From: a virus
Virus record (IMG/VR): IMGVR_UViG_3300020442_000186
Location: 1 to 22,810 of that record
DNA: 22,810 nt
Direction: 5' to 3' (one strand)
Both the position numbers and the translations under genes were made by a program. How positions within the stretch are numbered: the first letter of the stretch is position 1; the number at the start of each line of letters is the position of its first letter. The notes under the pieces were generated by a model. It ran no database searches and was not told the origin of the DNA. It saw nothing but the letters and a program-made list of their open reading frames with translations. This document shows, one piece after another, positions 5,408 to 13,443 of this stretch.

Positions 5408-5627
5408 TAATAATAACGATTTAATTCCAGATAAGATGGCATATCAAGTAAACAAAAGGAGGATGGCATGGGTTTTAATTATTCTTATGGGTATTACCAC
5501 TATCCTGACTTTGGCATTCCCAGACAGACTCGCAGAAGCAGAGAGTATTCTTATGACACAATACATAAGTATGTGTGGACTAGTTGGAGCGTATTTCGGT
5601 TTTAGTGCAATCAGTGGAAGAAAATAA
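5400..5627 (+). CDS. Putative small holin or holin-like protein, 75 aa
   Basis: Two hydrophobic segments (about 23-40 and 53-71) are separated by a short polar turn containing PDRLAEAES, with a charged N-terminus and a basic C-terminal SGRK. Size and two-span topology fit class II holins. The YQVNKRRMAW...GAYFGFSA pattern is common in small membrane proteins placed near lysozyme genes in marine phages. It overlaps the previous gene by eight bases and is followed by a coiled-coil membrane protein and the lysozyme, which supports a lysis role. With another holin-like gene upstream, one of the two may be an antiholin or pinholin. Confidence 0.65.
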   Translation: MADNNNDLIPDKMAYQVNKRRMAWVLIILMGITTILTLAFPDRLAEAESILMTQYISMCGLVGAYFGFSAISGRK

Positions 5628-5633
5628 TGAACT

Positions 5634-5885
5634 ATGGAAGGTATATTACAGTATTGGGAACAACTAGTATTTTTTCTAGGAGCTTTGGTTGTAGCTGTTA
5701 AGTTGCATACCGAAGTAACTACATTAAGAAAAGACGTAGATAAACTAGAAGAAGATTGTAAAACTGCTAATGAAAAAATACAAAATAATTTTGTAAGCTC
5801 AGTAAGAACTGAAAGTGCAGTAAAAGAAACTGAGAAAAAAATTGAATCTTTATTTCAATTACACAATAAAAAGAAAGAAAATTAA
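5634..5885 (+). CDS. Membrane-anchored coiled-coil protein, possible inner spanin, 83 aa
   Basis: One N-terminal membrane span (about 9-23), then a long charged helix with heptad-like spacing (25-80) ending in KKKEN. This is the shape of an Rz-type inner spanin subunit, which bridges to the outer membrane at lysis. The gene sits directly between a holin-like gene and the lysozyme, with a one-base overlap into the lysozyme start. No Rz sequence signature is visible, so spanin is an inference from shape and position; a holin regulator is the alternative. Confidence 0.6.
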   Translation: MEGILQYWEQLVFFLGALVVAVKLHTEVTTLRKDVDKLEEDCKTANEKIQNNFVSSVRTESAVKETEKKIESLFQLHNKKKEN

Positions 5886-6343
5886 TGGCTACATTTTTTA
5901 TAGATAGATTAAGAGAAGAACTAAAGATAGATGAAGGGTGTAAATACGAAGTATATTTAGATCATCTTGGATTACCTACATTTGGTATAGGACATCTTAT
6001 AACTCCAGATGATCCTGAATACATGATGGGAGTAGGAACACCTATTGATGAGATAAGAGTCAATGAAGTATTTGAACAAGATATAAATGTTACAATAGGT
6101 GAATGTAGAAAATTATTTGATGATTGGAATAAATTACCTGAAGAGGTACAGCTAATCATAGCTAACATGATGTTTAACATGGGCAGACCTAGACTTTCTA
6201 AATTTAAAAAGATGATACAAGCTATTAGAGATGGCGATTGGATTGAAGCAGGAAATCAAATGCAGGACTCACGATGGTACAAACAGGTAACAAACAGAGC
6301 AGACAGACTTATATCTCGCATGAAAGCAGTAGGCTTGAGTTAA
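5885..6343 (+). CDS. Endolysin, T4-lysozyme-type muramidase, 152 aa
   Basis: It cleaves the glycan bonds between N-acetylmuramic acid and N-acetylglucosamine. The N-terminus shows the family's catalytic arrangement: Glu17 in LKIDEG, Asp26 in YLDHLG and Thr32 in PTFGIGH, with spacings of 9 and 6 residues identical to Glu11, Asp20 and Thr26 of T4 lysozyme. The C-terminal half contains the usual MMFNMG...L..FKKM block and a W-x3-VTNRADRLISRM segment close to T4 lysozyme's TPNRAKRVI. Length is near that of T4 lysozyme (164). No signal peptide, so it needs a holin. It starts one base inside the previous stop. Confidence 0.95.
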   Translation: MATFFIDRLREELKIDEGCKYEVYLDHLGLPTFGIGHLITPDDPEYMMGVGTPIDEIRVNEVFEQDINVTIGECRKLFDDWNKLPEEVQLIIANMMFNMGRPRLSKFKKMIQAIRDGDWIEAGNQMQDSRWYKQVTNRADRLISRMKAVGLS

Positions 6344-6429
6344 AAAAACAAAGAATAAGAAAGAAACATATAGAAAACCTAAAAGAGTTTTTTAAACCTA
6401 GAAAAAGGGAGTTTATTAAATATGAGTAA
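6274..6429 (+). CDS. Possible small basic protein overlapping the lysozyme end, 51 aa
   Basis: An open frame begins within the last 70 bases of the lysozyme gene, with AGGA six bases before its ATG, and ends eight bases inside the next gene. It would fill the otherwise unexplained 78-base gap after the lysozyme. The part outside the overlap is a charged helix (LELKKQRIRKKHIENLKEFF) followed by KPRKREFIKYE, which looks like real coding sequence rather than random AT-rich translation. No family recognised. If it is not a gene, the gap is simply non-coding. Confidence 0.45.
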   Translation: MVQTGNKQSRQTYISHESSRLELKKQRIRKKHIENLKEFFKPRKREFIKYE

Positions 6430-6631
6430 TAAAGATAAAATTAAAAGTAAAGTAGTAAAAATAGAAGCTACACCATACACGACACCAAGTGGTATATACA
6501 AAGGTGAGTATGTTACATATCAACAAAGGCTAAAAGAGATAGATAGAAAAAACGCTCTGAAGAATATAAAAACAGCCGTTAAAAAATCTTTTGGCGATAT
6601 AGATTTAAGAAAAACTGGGTTATTTAGATAG
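6422..6631 (+). CDS. Hypothetical protein, 69 aa
   Basis: AGGGAG about ten bases upstream supports the ATG. The protein is basic and soluble with the central block TTPSGIYKGEYVTYQQRLKE and a helical C-terminal half ending in KTGLFR. No motif is recognised. It is directly coupled to the candidate small terminase, whose GTG start overlaps this stop by one base, so it may be expressed with the packaging genes. Confidence 0.7.
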   Translation: MSNKDKIKSKVVKIEATPYTTPSGIYKGEYVTYQQRLKEIDRKNALKNIKTAVKKSFGDIDLRKTGLFR

Positions 6632-7002
6632 TGGCTAGAAAATTAACAGAACGTCAACAAAAATTTATTGATGCATTGTTTGCAGAAGCAAATGGTAATA
6701 TTAAAGATGCAAAGATAATTGCAGGATATGCTCCTTCAACAAACAATCAAGAAATAATAAATGCTTTGAAAGAAGAAATACTAGAAGCAACACAAATGTT
6801 CATGGCAAGTAATGCACCTAAAGCTGCACTTGCTATGGTAAGTGGCATTGATGATCCTACAGAACTAGGCACAAGAGATAAATTAAGTGCAGCAAAAGAA
6901 CTGTTAGATCGTACAGGTTTAATTAAAACTGAGAAGATACAAGTAGAATCTTCAGGGGGTGTAATGTTAATGCCACCTAAAAAAGTAGAGGAAGATGAGT
7001 AG
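6631..7002 (+). CDS. terS: Probable terminase small subunit, 123 aa
   Basis: Start is GTG overlapping the previous stop. The N-terminal part (LTERQQKFIDALFAEANGNI, DAKIIAGYAPS) has the helix-turn-helix look and the LTxxQxxFxxA...AAxxAGY pattern of phage small terminases that bind the packaging site. The C-terminal part carries the AAKELLDRTGLIK and VES...LMPPKK blocks also usual in this family. It lies immediately upstream of the terminase linker gene and the large subunit. Small terminases diverge strongly, so the call rests on pattern and position together. Confidence 0.75.
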   Translation: MARKLTERQQKFIDALFAEANGNIKDAKIIAGYAPSTNNQEIINALKEEILEATQMFMASNAPKAALAMVSGIDDPTELGTRDKLSAAKELLDRTGLIKTEKIQVESSGGVMLMPPKKVEEDE

Positions 7003-7390
7003 ATCAACTGGTGAGTGGAAGTTACCTGAGTTAATAGACTTAAAAGAAAATAGTGAATGGGTAGCAATACCACGTATAGCAAAAACAACTCCGTTTGGAT
7101 ATAAACCTGATCCTGAGAATGATCACATTCTTAGACCTATACCTCGTGAGTTAGATGCACTTGAAAAAGCAAAGCAACATTTAAAACAGTATTCATATAG
7201 AGAAGTAGCTAATTGGTTAAGTAAGTTTACTGATAGATATATCTCACATATAGGATTAATGAAAAGAGTAAAGCGTGAGCAAAAACGTAAGAACAAAGCT
7301 AGAACTCTCCGTGTCTGGTCAGAGTATGCAGAAAAGGCGATCCAAGCCGCGAAAAAACTTGAAGAAGAAAGAACAAGTAGCAGAGCCTAA
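6995..7390 (+). CDS. Conserved protein upstream of large terminase, 131 aa
   Basis: It overlaps the small terminase by eight bases. Blocks include ENSEWVAIPRIAKTTPFGYK, ELDALEKAKQHLKQYSYREV and TDRYISHIGLMKRVK. The middle resembles a helix-turn-helix of the kind found in resolvases and in terminase-linked proteins (REVANWL...ISHIGL). I recall similar proteins just before large terminases in marine phages. The C-terminus is a long charged helix running into the terminase gene in another frame. A DNA-binding role in packaging is inferred. It may be joined to the terminase by a +1 shift near 7350-7372 (see findings). Confidence 0.75.
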   Translation: MSRSTGEWKLPELIDLKENSEWVAIPRIAKTTPFGYKPDPENDHILRPIPRELDALEKAKQHLKQYSYREVANWLSKFTDRYISHIGLMKRVKREQKRKNKARTLRVWSEYAEKAIQAAKKLEEERTSSRA

Positions 7391-8831
7391 ACCTGTTATA
7401 AGAGAGTTAGAAGAAATAGAAACTGTTCCTGAAGAAGAACAGAATGTAGTATTTAAACCGAATGCAGGACCTCAGACTGAGTTTCTTGCAGCAGGAGAAA
7501 GAGAAGTTCTATATGGTGGTTCAGCAGGTGGGGGTAAATCCTTTGCAATGTTGGCAGACCCACTCAGATACATGGGTCATCCAGCCTTTAGTGGGTTGCT
7601 CCTTAGACACACAACGGAAGAACTCAGGGAACTTATATTCAAATCGCAAGAACTCTATCCGAAAGTCTGGAAAGGGATCAAGTGGTCAGAAAGAAAAATG
7701 CAATGGGTAGCACCATCAGGTGCTAGACTATGGATGTCATATCTTGATAGAGACCAAGACGTTATGCGTTATCAGGGTTTAGCATTTAGTTGGATCGGTT
7801 TTGATGAATTAACACAATGGTCAAGTCCATTTGCTTGGAACTATATGCGTTCACGTTTACGTTCTACTGCACATGACTTACCAATCTTTATGAGAGCAAC
7901 CACCAATCCGGGTGGTATTGGACATCAGTGGGTTAAGAAAATGTTTATTGACCCATCGCCTTTCGGAGAAGCATTTGACGCAACAGATATTGAAACAGGA
8001 GAAGTCCTCAAATACCCAGCAGGACACCCTAAAGCTGGAAAAGCTCTATTCAAACGGAGATTTATTCCTGCAAGATTATCTGACAATCCATACCTCTCAG
8101 AAAGTGGAGACTACGAAGCCATGCTCCTCTCTCTCCCAGAGCACCAAAGAAAACAGTTACTTGAAGGTGATTGGGATATTAAAGAAGGTGCGGCATTTAG
8201 CGAGTTTGATCGTAAGATACATGTTGTTAAACCCTTTCCGATTCCTAGTAATTGGATTAAGTTTAGGGCTTGTGACTATGGTTATGGGTCTTATTCGGGT
8301 GTGCTTTGGTTCGCTGTATCACCGGATGAACAATTGGTTGTTTACAGGGAACTTTACGTATCTAAGGTCCTTGCCACAGATTTGGCAGATATGATATTGG
8401 AGGTAGAAGCAGGAGATGGCAATATTAGATATGGTGTTTTGGACTCTAGCCTTTGGCATAATCGTGGCGATACTGGTCCTTCTTTGGCTGAACAAATGAT
8501 CACACGAGGATGTCGTTGGAGACCATCCGATAGAAGTAAAGGAAGTCGTGTTTCAGGTAAAAATGAAATACATAGAAGATTACAGGTAGACGAGTTTACG
8601 GAACAACCTAGACTTGTATTTTTTAGTACATGTACTGAAATGATTTCACAGTTACCTGCAATACCATTAGACAAAAGAAATCCAGAAGATGTAGATACAA
8701 ATGCAGAAGATCACTTGTATGACGCATTAAGATATGGTATAATGTCAAGACCAAGGTTTAGTATATTTGATTATGATCCTAACGTACCGAAACCTACATA
8801 CCAACCATCTGATAGTACCTTTGGATATTAA
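7326..8831 (+). CDS. terL: Terminase large subunit (ATPase and nuclease), 501 aa
   Basis: This is the motor that pumps DNA into the head and cuts it. Numbering from ATG 7326: Walker A GGSAGGGKS at 64-72, Walker B WIGFDE at 156-161, and the coupling motif ATTNPGG at 191-197. The RNase H-like nuclease acids are probably Asp317 (ACDYGYG), Asp373 (YGVLDSS) and Asp462 or Asp466 (EDHLYDALRYG). The start is uncertain: GTG 7275 and TTG 7359 are in the same frame, and the upstream gene reads through to 7390 in another frame. Conserved sequence begins only around VVFKPNAGPQTEF. Sequence style matches terminases of marine podovirus-like phages. Confidence 0.95.
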   Translation: MQKRRSKPRKNLKKKEQVAEPKPVIRELEEIETVPEEEQNVVFKPNAGPQTEFLAAGEREVLYGGSAGGGKSFAMLADPLRYMGHPAFSGLLLRHTTEELRELIFKSQELYPKVWKGIKWSERKMQWVAPSGARLWMSYLDRDQDVMRYQGLAFSWIGFDELTQWSSPFAWNYMRSRLRSTAHDLPIFMRATTNPGGIGHQWVKKMFIDPSPFGEAFDATDIETGEVLKYPAGHPKAGKALFKRRFIPARLSDNPYLSESGDYEAMLLSLPEHQRKQLLEGDWDIKEGAAFSEFDRKIHVVKPFPIPSNWIKFRACDYGYGSYSGVLWFAVSPDEQLVVYRELYVSKVLATDLADMILEVEAGDGNIRYGVLDSSLWHNRGDTGPSLAEQMITRGCRWRPSDRSKGSRVSGKNEIHRRLQVDEFTEQPRLVFFSTCTEMISQLPAIPLDKRNPEDVDTNAEDHLYDALRYGIMSRPRFSIFDYDPNVPKPTYQPSDSTFGY

Positions 8832-8839
8832 GGAATAAT

Positions 8840-10936
8840 ATGGCAGAAGAAAATATGATAGACATAGAAGAGAACGTAGCTTCTTTAGAGGATGTAAAAG
8901 ATATATCTAAAGAAGACGGCTCTGCAAATAATCTTATCCGTTATGTTATGGATAGATACCAAAAAGCAGAAGACTCTAGACAGAACGATGAAGATAGGTG
9001 GCTAAGAGCATATAGAAACTATCGTGGATTGTATGGTCCTGACGTACAATTTTCTGAAGCTGAAAAGTCAAGAGTGTTTGTTAAAATAACTAAAACAAAA
9101 ACACTTGCAGCTTATGGTCAGATAACAGATGTATTGTTTGCAGGCAATAAGTTTCCATTAAGTGTAGAACCAACAGAGTTACCTGAAGGTGTATCTGAAA
9201 GTGTTCACATTGATTTAGAACCAAACCCACTAGAAGAACAACAACCTTTACCACCTGAATATACTGGTGGAGAATTACCTGCAGGATATAGAGGTACTGA
9301 ACTAGGTCCACTAGAATCTAAACTAGCAGACCAAGAAGTAAAAGAAGGTCCGGGAACAAATCCAAAATCTGTAACTTATAGCCCTGCTATGATTGCAGCT
9401 AAACAAATGGAAAAGAAAATAATGGATCAATTAGAAGAATCTAATGCTTCTAAACATCTACGTAGTACAGCATTTGAAATGGCTTTATTTGGTACAGGTA
9501 TAATGAAAGGACCTTTTGCTGTAGATAAAGAATATCCAAATTGGGATAAAGAGGGTGACTATGATCCAATAGTAAAAACTGTACCACAAGTAAGTCATGT
9601 ATCTGTGTGGGATTTTTTTCCTGATCCTGATGCTACTAATATGGATGAAGCACAGTATGTTATAGAAAGACATAAACTATCTAGAACACAGCTACGTAAT
9701 TTAAAGAAAAGACCATTCTTTAGAGATACAGTTATAGACAATGTAATTCAAATGGGTGAAGCCTATGTTCAAAAAGATTGGGAACATGATCTTGCAGACT
9801 ATAATGATGAATATAGAATAGATAGATTTGAAGTTATTGAATATTGGGGTACAGTAGATAGAGATACGCTAGAACAAAATGAGATTGACATACCCAAAGA
9901 ATTAGACGAGTTTGATGAATTACAGGTTAATATCTGGGTATGTCAAGACAATTTAATTAGAGCAGTATTAAATCCATTTACACCTGCAAGAATACCATAT
10001 GTATCAGCACCTTATGAACTTAATCCATATTCATTCTTTGGTGTAGGTATTGCAGAAAATATGGATGATACACAAACATTAATGAATGGTTTTATGAGAA
10101 TGGCAGTAGACAATGCTGTATTGTCAGGAAACTTATTAATAGAAGTTGATGAAACTAATTTAGTTCCGGGACAAGACTTATCAGTATATCCGGGAAAAGT
10201 TTTTAGAAGACAAGGTGGAGCTCCGGGACAAGCAATTTTTGGTACTAAGTTTCCAAACGTATCAAATGAGAACATGCAATTGTTTGACAAAGCAAGACAA
10301 CTAGCAGATGAAAGCACAGGCTTACCATCATTTGCACACGGACAAACAGGTGTAGCAGGTACAGGAAGAACTGCATCAGGCATAAGTATGTTAATGAATG
10401 CAGCAAGTATAAGTATTAAATCTGTAATTAAAAATGTAGATGATTATTTATTAAGACCTCTAGGAGAAAGTCTATTTAGTTTTAATATGCAGTTTGATTT
10501 TAATCCTGATATACGTGGAGATTTAGAAGTTAAAGCTAGAGGAACAGAAAGTTTAATGGCTAATGAAGTAAGAAGCCAAAGGTTAATGCAATTCATGGGA
10601 ACTGCTAGTAATCCTGCTCTTGCTCCATTTGCTAAGTTTCAATATATAATTAGAGAGATAGCTAAGTCAATGGATTTAGACCCTGACAAAGTTACAAACA
10701 ATATGGAAGAAGCCGCACTACAAGCAAAGTTAATGCAAAGTATGCAACAACAACCACAACAACCTGAAGCAGGTGTTGACCCCAATGATTCAGCTGGAAC
10801 TGGTGGTGGAACAATAGGAACAGGACAAGTGCCTATACCAAACGAACAAGGATTTACAGGTAATGTTGGACAAGAGACGCAAACAGCTACTCCTCAAACT
10901 CAAGGGGCTGGTGCAAGACAAGAACCTACTAGATAA
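8840..10936 (+). CDS. Portal protein (head-tail connector), 698 aa
   Basis: A clear AGGA precedes the ATG and the gene follows the large terminase by eight bases, the usual order. At about 700 residues it is in the range of large podovirus portals of the P22 type. Visible blocks include NDEDRWLRAYRNYRGLYG near residue 50, KTKTLAAYGQITDVLF near 92, SVWDFFPDPDATNMDEAQYV in the middle, and the PYELNPYSFFGVGIAENMDD and TGRTASGISMLMNAA regions typical of portal proteins. The last about 80 residues are rich in Gln, Gly, Pro and Thr and probably unstructured. It would form a dodecameric ring at one vertex. Confidence 0.9.
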   Translation: MAEENMIDIEENVASLEDVKDISKEDGSANNLIRYVMDRYQKAEDSRQNDEDRWLRAYRNYRGLYGPDVQFSEAEKSRVFVKITKTKTLAAYGQITDVLFAGNKFPLSVEPTELPEGVSESVHIDLEPNPLEEQQPLPPEYTGGELPAGYRGTELGPLESKLADQEVKEGPGTNPKSVTYSPAMIAAKQMEKKIMDQLEESNASKHLRSTAFEMALFGTGIMKGPFAVDKEYPNWDKEGDYDPIVKTVPQVSHVSVWDFFPDPDATNMDEAQYVIERHKLSRTQLRNLKKRPFFRDTVIDNVIQMGEAYVQKDWEHDLADYNDEYRIDRFEVIEYWGTVDRDTLEQNEIDIPKELDEFDELQVNIWVCQDNLIRAVLNPFTPARIPYVSAPYELNPYSFFGVGIAENMDDTQTLMNGFMRMAVDNAVLSGNLLIEVDETNLVPGQDLSVYPGKVFRRQGGAPGQAIFGTKFPNVSNENMQLFDKARQLADESTGLPSFAHGQTGVAGTGRTASGISMLMNAASISIKSVIKNVDDYLLRPLGESLFSFNMQFDFNPDIRGDLEVKARGTESLMANEVRSQRLMQFMGTASNPALAPFAKFQYIIREIAKSMDLDPDKVTNNMEEAALQAKLMQSMQQQPQQPEAGVDPNDSAGTGGGTIGTGQVPIPNEQGFTGNVGQETQTATPQTQGAGARQEPTR

Positions 10937-11111
10937 TTTTAACGAATACTTAGATTTATTAATAGAACAACAACATAAAGCTATGGAATATAGCGACAAT
11001 ATGACCTTGATGTATAGATCACAAGGTTCAATTGCTACATTAAGAAGATTAAAACTTCTGAGAGAGGAAGTGCTAGGAGTAAAGAATGAAAAATCAAATG
11101 GAAATGTTTGA
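10911..11111 (+). CDS. Small helical protein after portal, 66 aa
   Basis: GTG 10911 is preferred over ATG 10863 because the sequence before it is a shadow of the portal frame; AAGGGG lies a few bases upstream. The protein is all-helical in appearance: NEYLDLLIEQQHKAMEYSDN, then YRSQGSIATLRRLKLLREEV. I recall short proteins with the YRxQGxxxxLxxLxxLRExV signature directly after marine-phage portals. Function unknown; a head-assembly cofactor is plausible. It overlaps the portal by 26 bases and the next gene by 26 bases. Confidence 0.75.
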   Translation: MQDKNLLDNFNEYLDLLIEQQHKAMEYSDNMTLMYRSQGSIATLRRLKLLREEVLGVKNEKSNGNV

Positions 11112-12426
11112 CCAAGGTGGACTTAAAGATGAGGGTGGCACAGTAGACCCTGTGTCTGGAAATGAAGTTCCAATAGGCTCTAATAAAGAAGAGGTTAGAG
11201 ATGACATAGATGCTAAACTATCTGAAGGTGAGTTTGTATTTCCTGCTGATGTTGTTCGTTATATAGGTTTAGAAAAACTTATGATGATGAGACAAGAAGC
11301 AAAACAAGGTCTTAAAAAGATGGAAGCTATGGGTCAGATGGGCAACGCAGATGAAGCAACAGTTCGTGATGATTTACCTTTTGATGAAACAGATATCATA
11401 GCAGAAGACGATGACGGCAATGAAGTAGAAATGGCAGAAGGTGGATTAACTCCTTCATCTAAATATAATCAATTTATGGGTGGTGCAGGTATAAGACAAG
11501 TAGTGTATGTAAATCCTAAAACAGGAGATGAGATACTTGTTTATATGGTAAGTGGCACACCTATACCTTCTATCCCTCTGGGATATGTTCCAAAAGGTTC
11601 TGAACAAGCTAATACAGATGCAATTACAGAATCTAAACTAACTAATGCTATAGAACCACCTAAAAATATTCAAGAGGATAAAGATGAAACGTATACAGTA
11701 TTTAATGGAAAGATTGTAAATCCGGGAGCCGATATAGTTTTAACAGGTGGTGATAGTTCTATACAGCCTGATACATGGGCTGACCTAGAAGCAGAAGGTA
11801 TGTTTGGAAAAGCAGTAGACCAAAGCAAAGCTCCGGCAGGATGGACTACACAAAATCAAAGAGAGTATAATAAACTAAAAGAAAAAGGAAATGTAAAAGC
11901 AATGTGGAACGGAAAAGAATGGGATGTATATTCTCCTGATCCAGCATTTGCAGGTTCAGCCTTTGGTAAACCGGGAACTCGTGGATTAAAATCTAAATAC
12001 GGAAATATCTTTGAAAATATAAAAACAGGATTTAGTCAAGACAAAAAAGAAGGAGAAGGTTTTACTTTACCTTTTGGTTTAGGTGTAGTATCAAAGATTG
12101 CACAAGCAAATAATAAAAAGATGGAAGATAATGTTGACTCTACTTTTGATGCATATGCTAAACGTAAAAAAGTAACAACAACAACAGCAGCAGGTAAAGG
12201 TCCGGGAACAACAAAACCAAGACCACTAAAACCAAAAACAGAAACACAGTTAAAGAACGTAGGTGTACAACAAACACAAACATCAACTAGTGATGACGAT
12301 GATAGATTTAGAGAAAAAAGAAGACAACAACAAGAAGAAAAAGGAATAAGAGGATCAGGTTTAACTGAAAAACAAATAAAAGAAACAGACGATATCTTTG
12401 AAAAAAGCACTGGCATAAGAAGATAA
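11086..12426 (+). CDS. Virion-associated protein with SEGEFVFPADVVRY motif, 446 aa
   Basis: AGGAG precedes the start. The N-terminal region has VPIGSNKEEVRDDIDAKLSE then GEFVFPADVVRYIGL (about 29-62), a block I recall from structural proteins near podovirus portals; a similar GEFV signature occurs in tape-measure proteins. At 116-133 it has MAEGG...FMGG, like the product at 1236. The middle contains VVYVNPKTGDEILVYMVS and PIPSIPLGYVP. The C-terminal third is low complexity, with Thr/Lys/Gln-rich and Asp runs, and ends in charged helices. A role in the head or as an injected or internal protein is inferred from position. Confidence 0.7.
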   Translation: MKNQMEMFDQGGLKDEGGTVDPVSGNEVPIGSNKEEVRDDIDAKLSEGEFVFPADVVRYIGLEKLMMMRQEAKQGLKKMEAMGQMGNADEATVRDDLPFDETDIIAEDDDGNEVEMAEGGLTPSSKYNQFMGGAGIRQVVYVNPKTGDEILVYMVSGTPIPSIPLGYVPKGSEQANTDAITESKLTNAIEPPKNIQEDKDETYTVFNGKIVNPGADIVLTGGDSSIQPDTWADLEAEGMFGKAVDQSKAPAGWTTQNQREYNKLKEKGNVKAMWNGKEWDVYSPDPAFAGSAFGKPGTRGLKSKYGNIFENIKTGFSQDKKEGEGFTLPFGLGVVSKIAQANNKKMEDNVDSTFDAYAKRKKVTTTTAAGKGPGTTKPRPLKPKTETQLKNVGVQQTQTSTSDDDDRFREKRRQQQEEKGIRGSGLTEKQIKETDDIFEKSTGIRR

Positions 12427-12450
12427 GTGAATTAATATTGTTCACATTGT

Positions 12451-12478
12451 TGGCTACTCACACCCCCTAGTGGCTACT
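12451..12478 (+). repeat. Two copies of TGGCTACT, 20 bases apart
   Basis: In the 79-base gap before the scaffold gene, TGGCTACT occurs at 12451-12458 and 12471-12478, each followed within a few bases by a run of C. A short dyad GTGAA...TTCAC (12427-12445) lies upstream. The spacing of about two helical turns would suit a protein-binding site, or this is a small tandem duplication. No promoter boxes are convincing here. Confidence 0.35.
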
Positions 12479-12505
12479 ATGACCCCAACAACAAAGGAGA
12501 AGAAC

Positions 12506-13390
12506 ATGGCAGAACAAGCACAAGCTATGGTAAAAGAAGTTAAAGCAGAAAAGAAAGCATTTATGGCAAAGCCATACAGCAGAGAAGATAAAATAAAAAA
12601 AGACGAAGAAGAGTTAACTAAACTAGTAAAGGAGCAAAAAGGTGATACTGAATCTAAAGAACCTGAAAAGGAAACTGAAGATGAGATTATTCCTGAGAAC
12701 GCTGAAGAGAGAAGTTTTAAGAAACGCTATGGTGACTTACGTAGGCACTCTCAAAAACAAGCTGAAGAACTAAAGAAAGAAGTTGAACAACTTAAAAAAC
12801 AATTAGAGTCTTCAACAAAAGGTGAAATTAAACTACCAAAGACAGAAGAAGAATTAGAAACATGGGCGAAAGAATATCCTGATGTTGCCGCAATAGTTGA
12901 AACTATAGCAATTAAAAAAGCAAAAGAACAAAATGAGATGTTAGAGAATCGTATGAAAGAATACGAAGACCTACGAGTTGAAGCATCAAAAGAAAAAGCT
13001 GAAGCAGAGTTATTAAGATTACATCCTGACTTTGCAGAGATTAGAGACAGTGATGAGTTTCACGATTGGGCTGATCAACAGCCTAAGTGGGTACAAGATG
13101 CACTGTATGAGAATAGTGCTGATGCTAAATCTGCAGCAAGAGCAATTGATTTATATAAGGCAGACAAAGACATAAAGCCTAAAAAGAAATCAAATGAAAA
13201 AGATGCAGCTAAAGCTGTAGATACTAGATCAGAAAGAAGTAAACCAACTACAGATGAAACAGCTTCCTATTTAAAAGAGTCACAAGTTCAGAAGATGAGT
13301 CCTCAAGAATATGAGAAACGATCTGACGAAATAATGGAAGCTATACGTAGTGGTAAATTTATTTATGATATATCTGGCTCTGCTAGATAA
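12506..13390 (+). CDS. Probable capsid scaffolding protein, 294 aa
   Basis: ATG 12506 is chosen because AAAGGAGA lies just upstream; the in-frame GTG at 12470 has no such site. The protein is highly charged and mostly helical, with a coiled coil rich in Lys, Glu and Gln in the middle (KKEVEQLKKQLES region) and a more conserved stretch LHPDFAEIRDSDEFHDWADQ. Its position between the portal-linked genes and the major capsid gene, and its composition, fit the internal scaffold that shapes the procapsid and is later removed. No protease domain is visible. Confidence 0.8.
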   Translation: MAEQAQAMVKEVKAEKKAFMAKPYSREDKIKKDEEELTKLVKEQKGDTESKEPEKETEDEIIPENAEERSFKKRYGDLRRHSQKQAEELKKEVEQLKKQLESSTKGEIKLPKTEEELETWAKEYPDVAAIVETIAIKKAKEQNEMLENRMKEYEDLRVEASKEKAEAELLRLHPDFAEIRDSDEFHDWADQQPKWVQDALYENSADAKSAARAIDLYKADKDIKPKKKSNEKDAAKAVDTRSERSKPTTDETASYLKESQVQKMSPQEYEKRSDEIMEAIRSGKFIYDISGSAR

Positions 13391-13404
13391 ATCGTAATTT
13401 GTAG

Positions 13405-13432
13405 TTGACAAACAAATATTTATGTGTATAAC
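13405..13432 (+). promoter_or_regulatory. Sigma-70-like promoter for the capsid genes
   Basis: TTGACA (13405-13410), a 16-base spacer and TATAAC (13427-13432) give a strong host-type promoter in the 254-base gap before the capsid gene. Transcription would start near 13440, giving a leader of about 205 bases. It would raise capsid and decoration protein output over the genes upstream. Confidence 0.7.
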
Positions 13433-13443
13433 TACAAGCAAAC

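Noticed and set aside
7912-8394. Plus-strand open frame of 160 codons inside the large terminase gene
   Set aside because: It overlaps conserved terminase motifs in another frame and its product has no sensible pattern.
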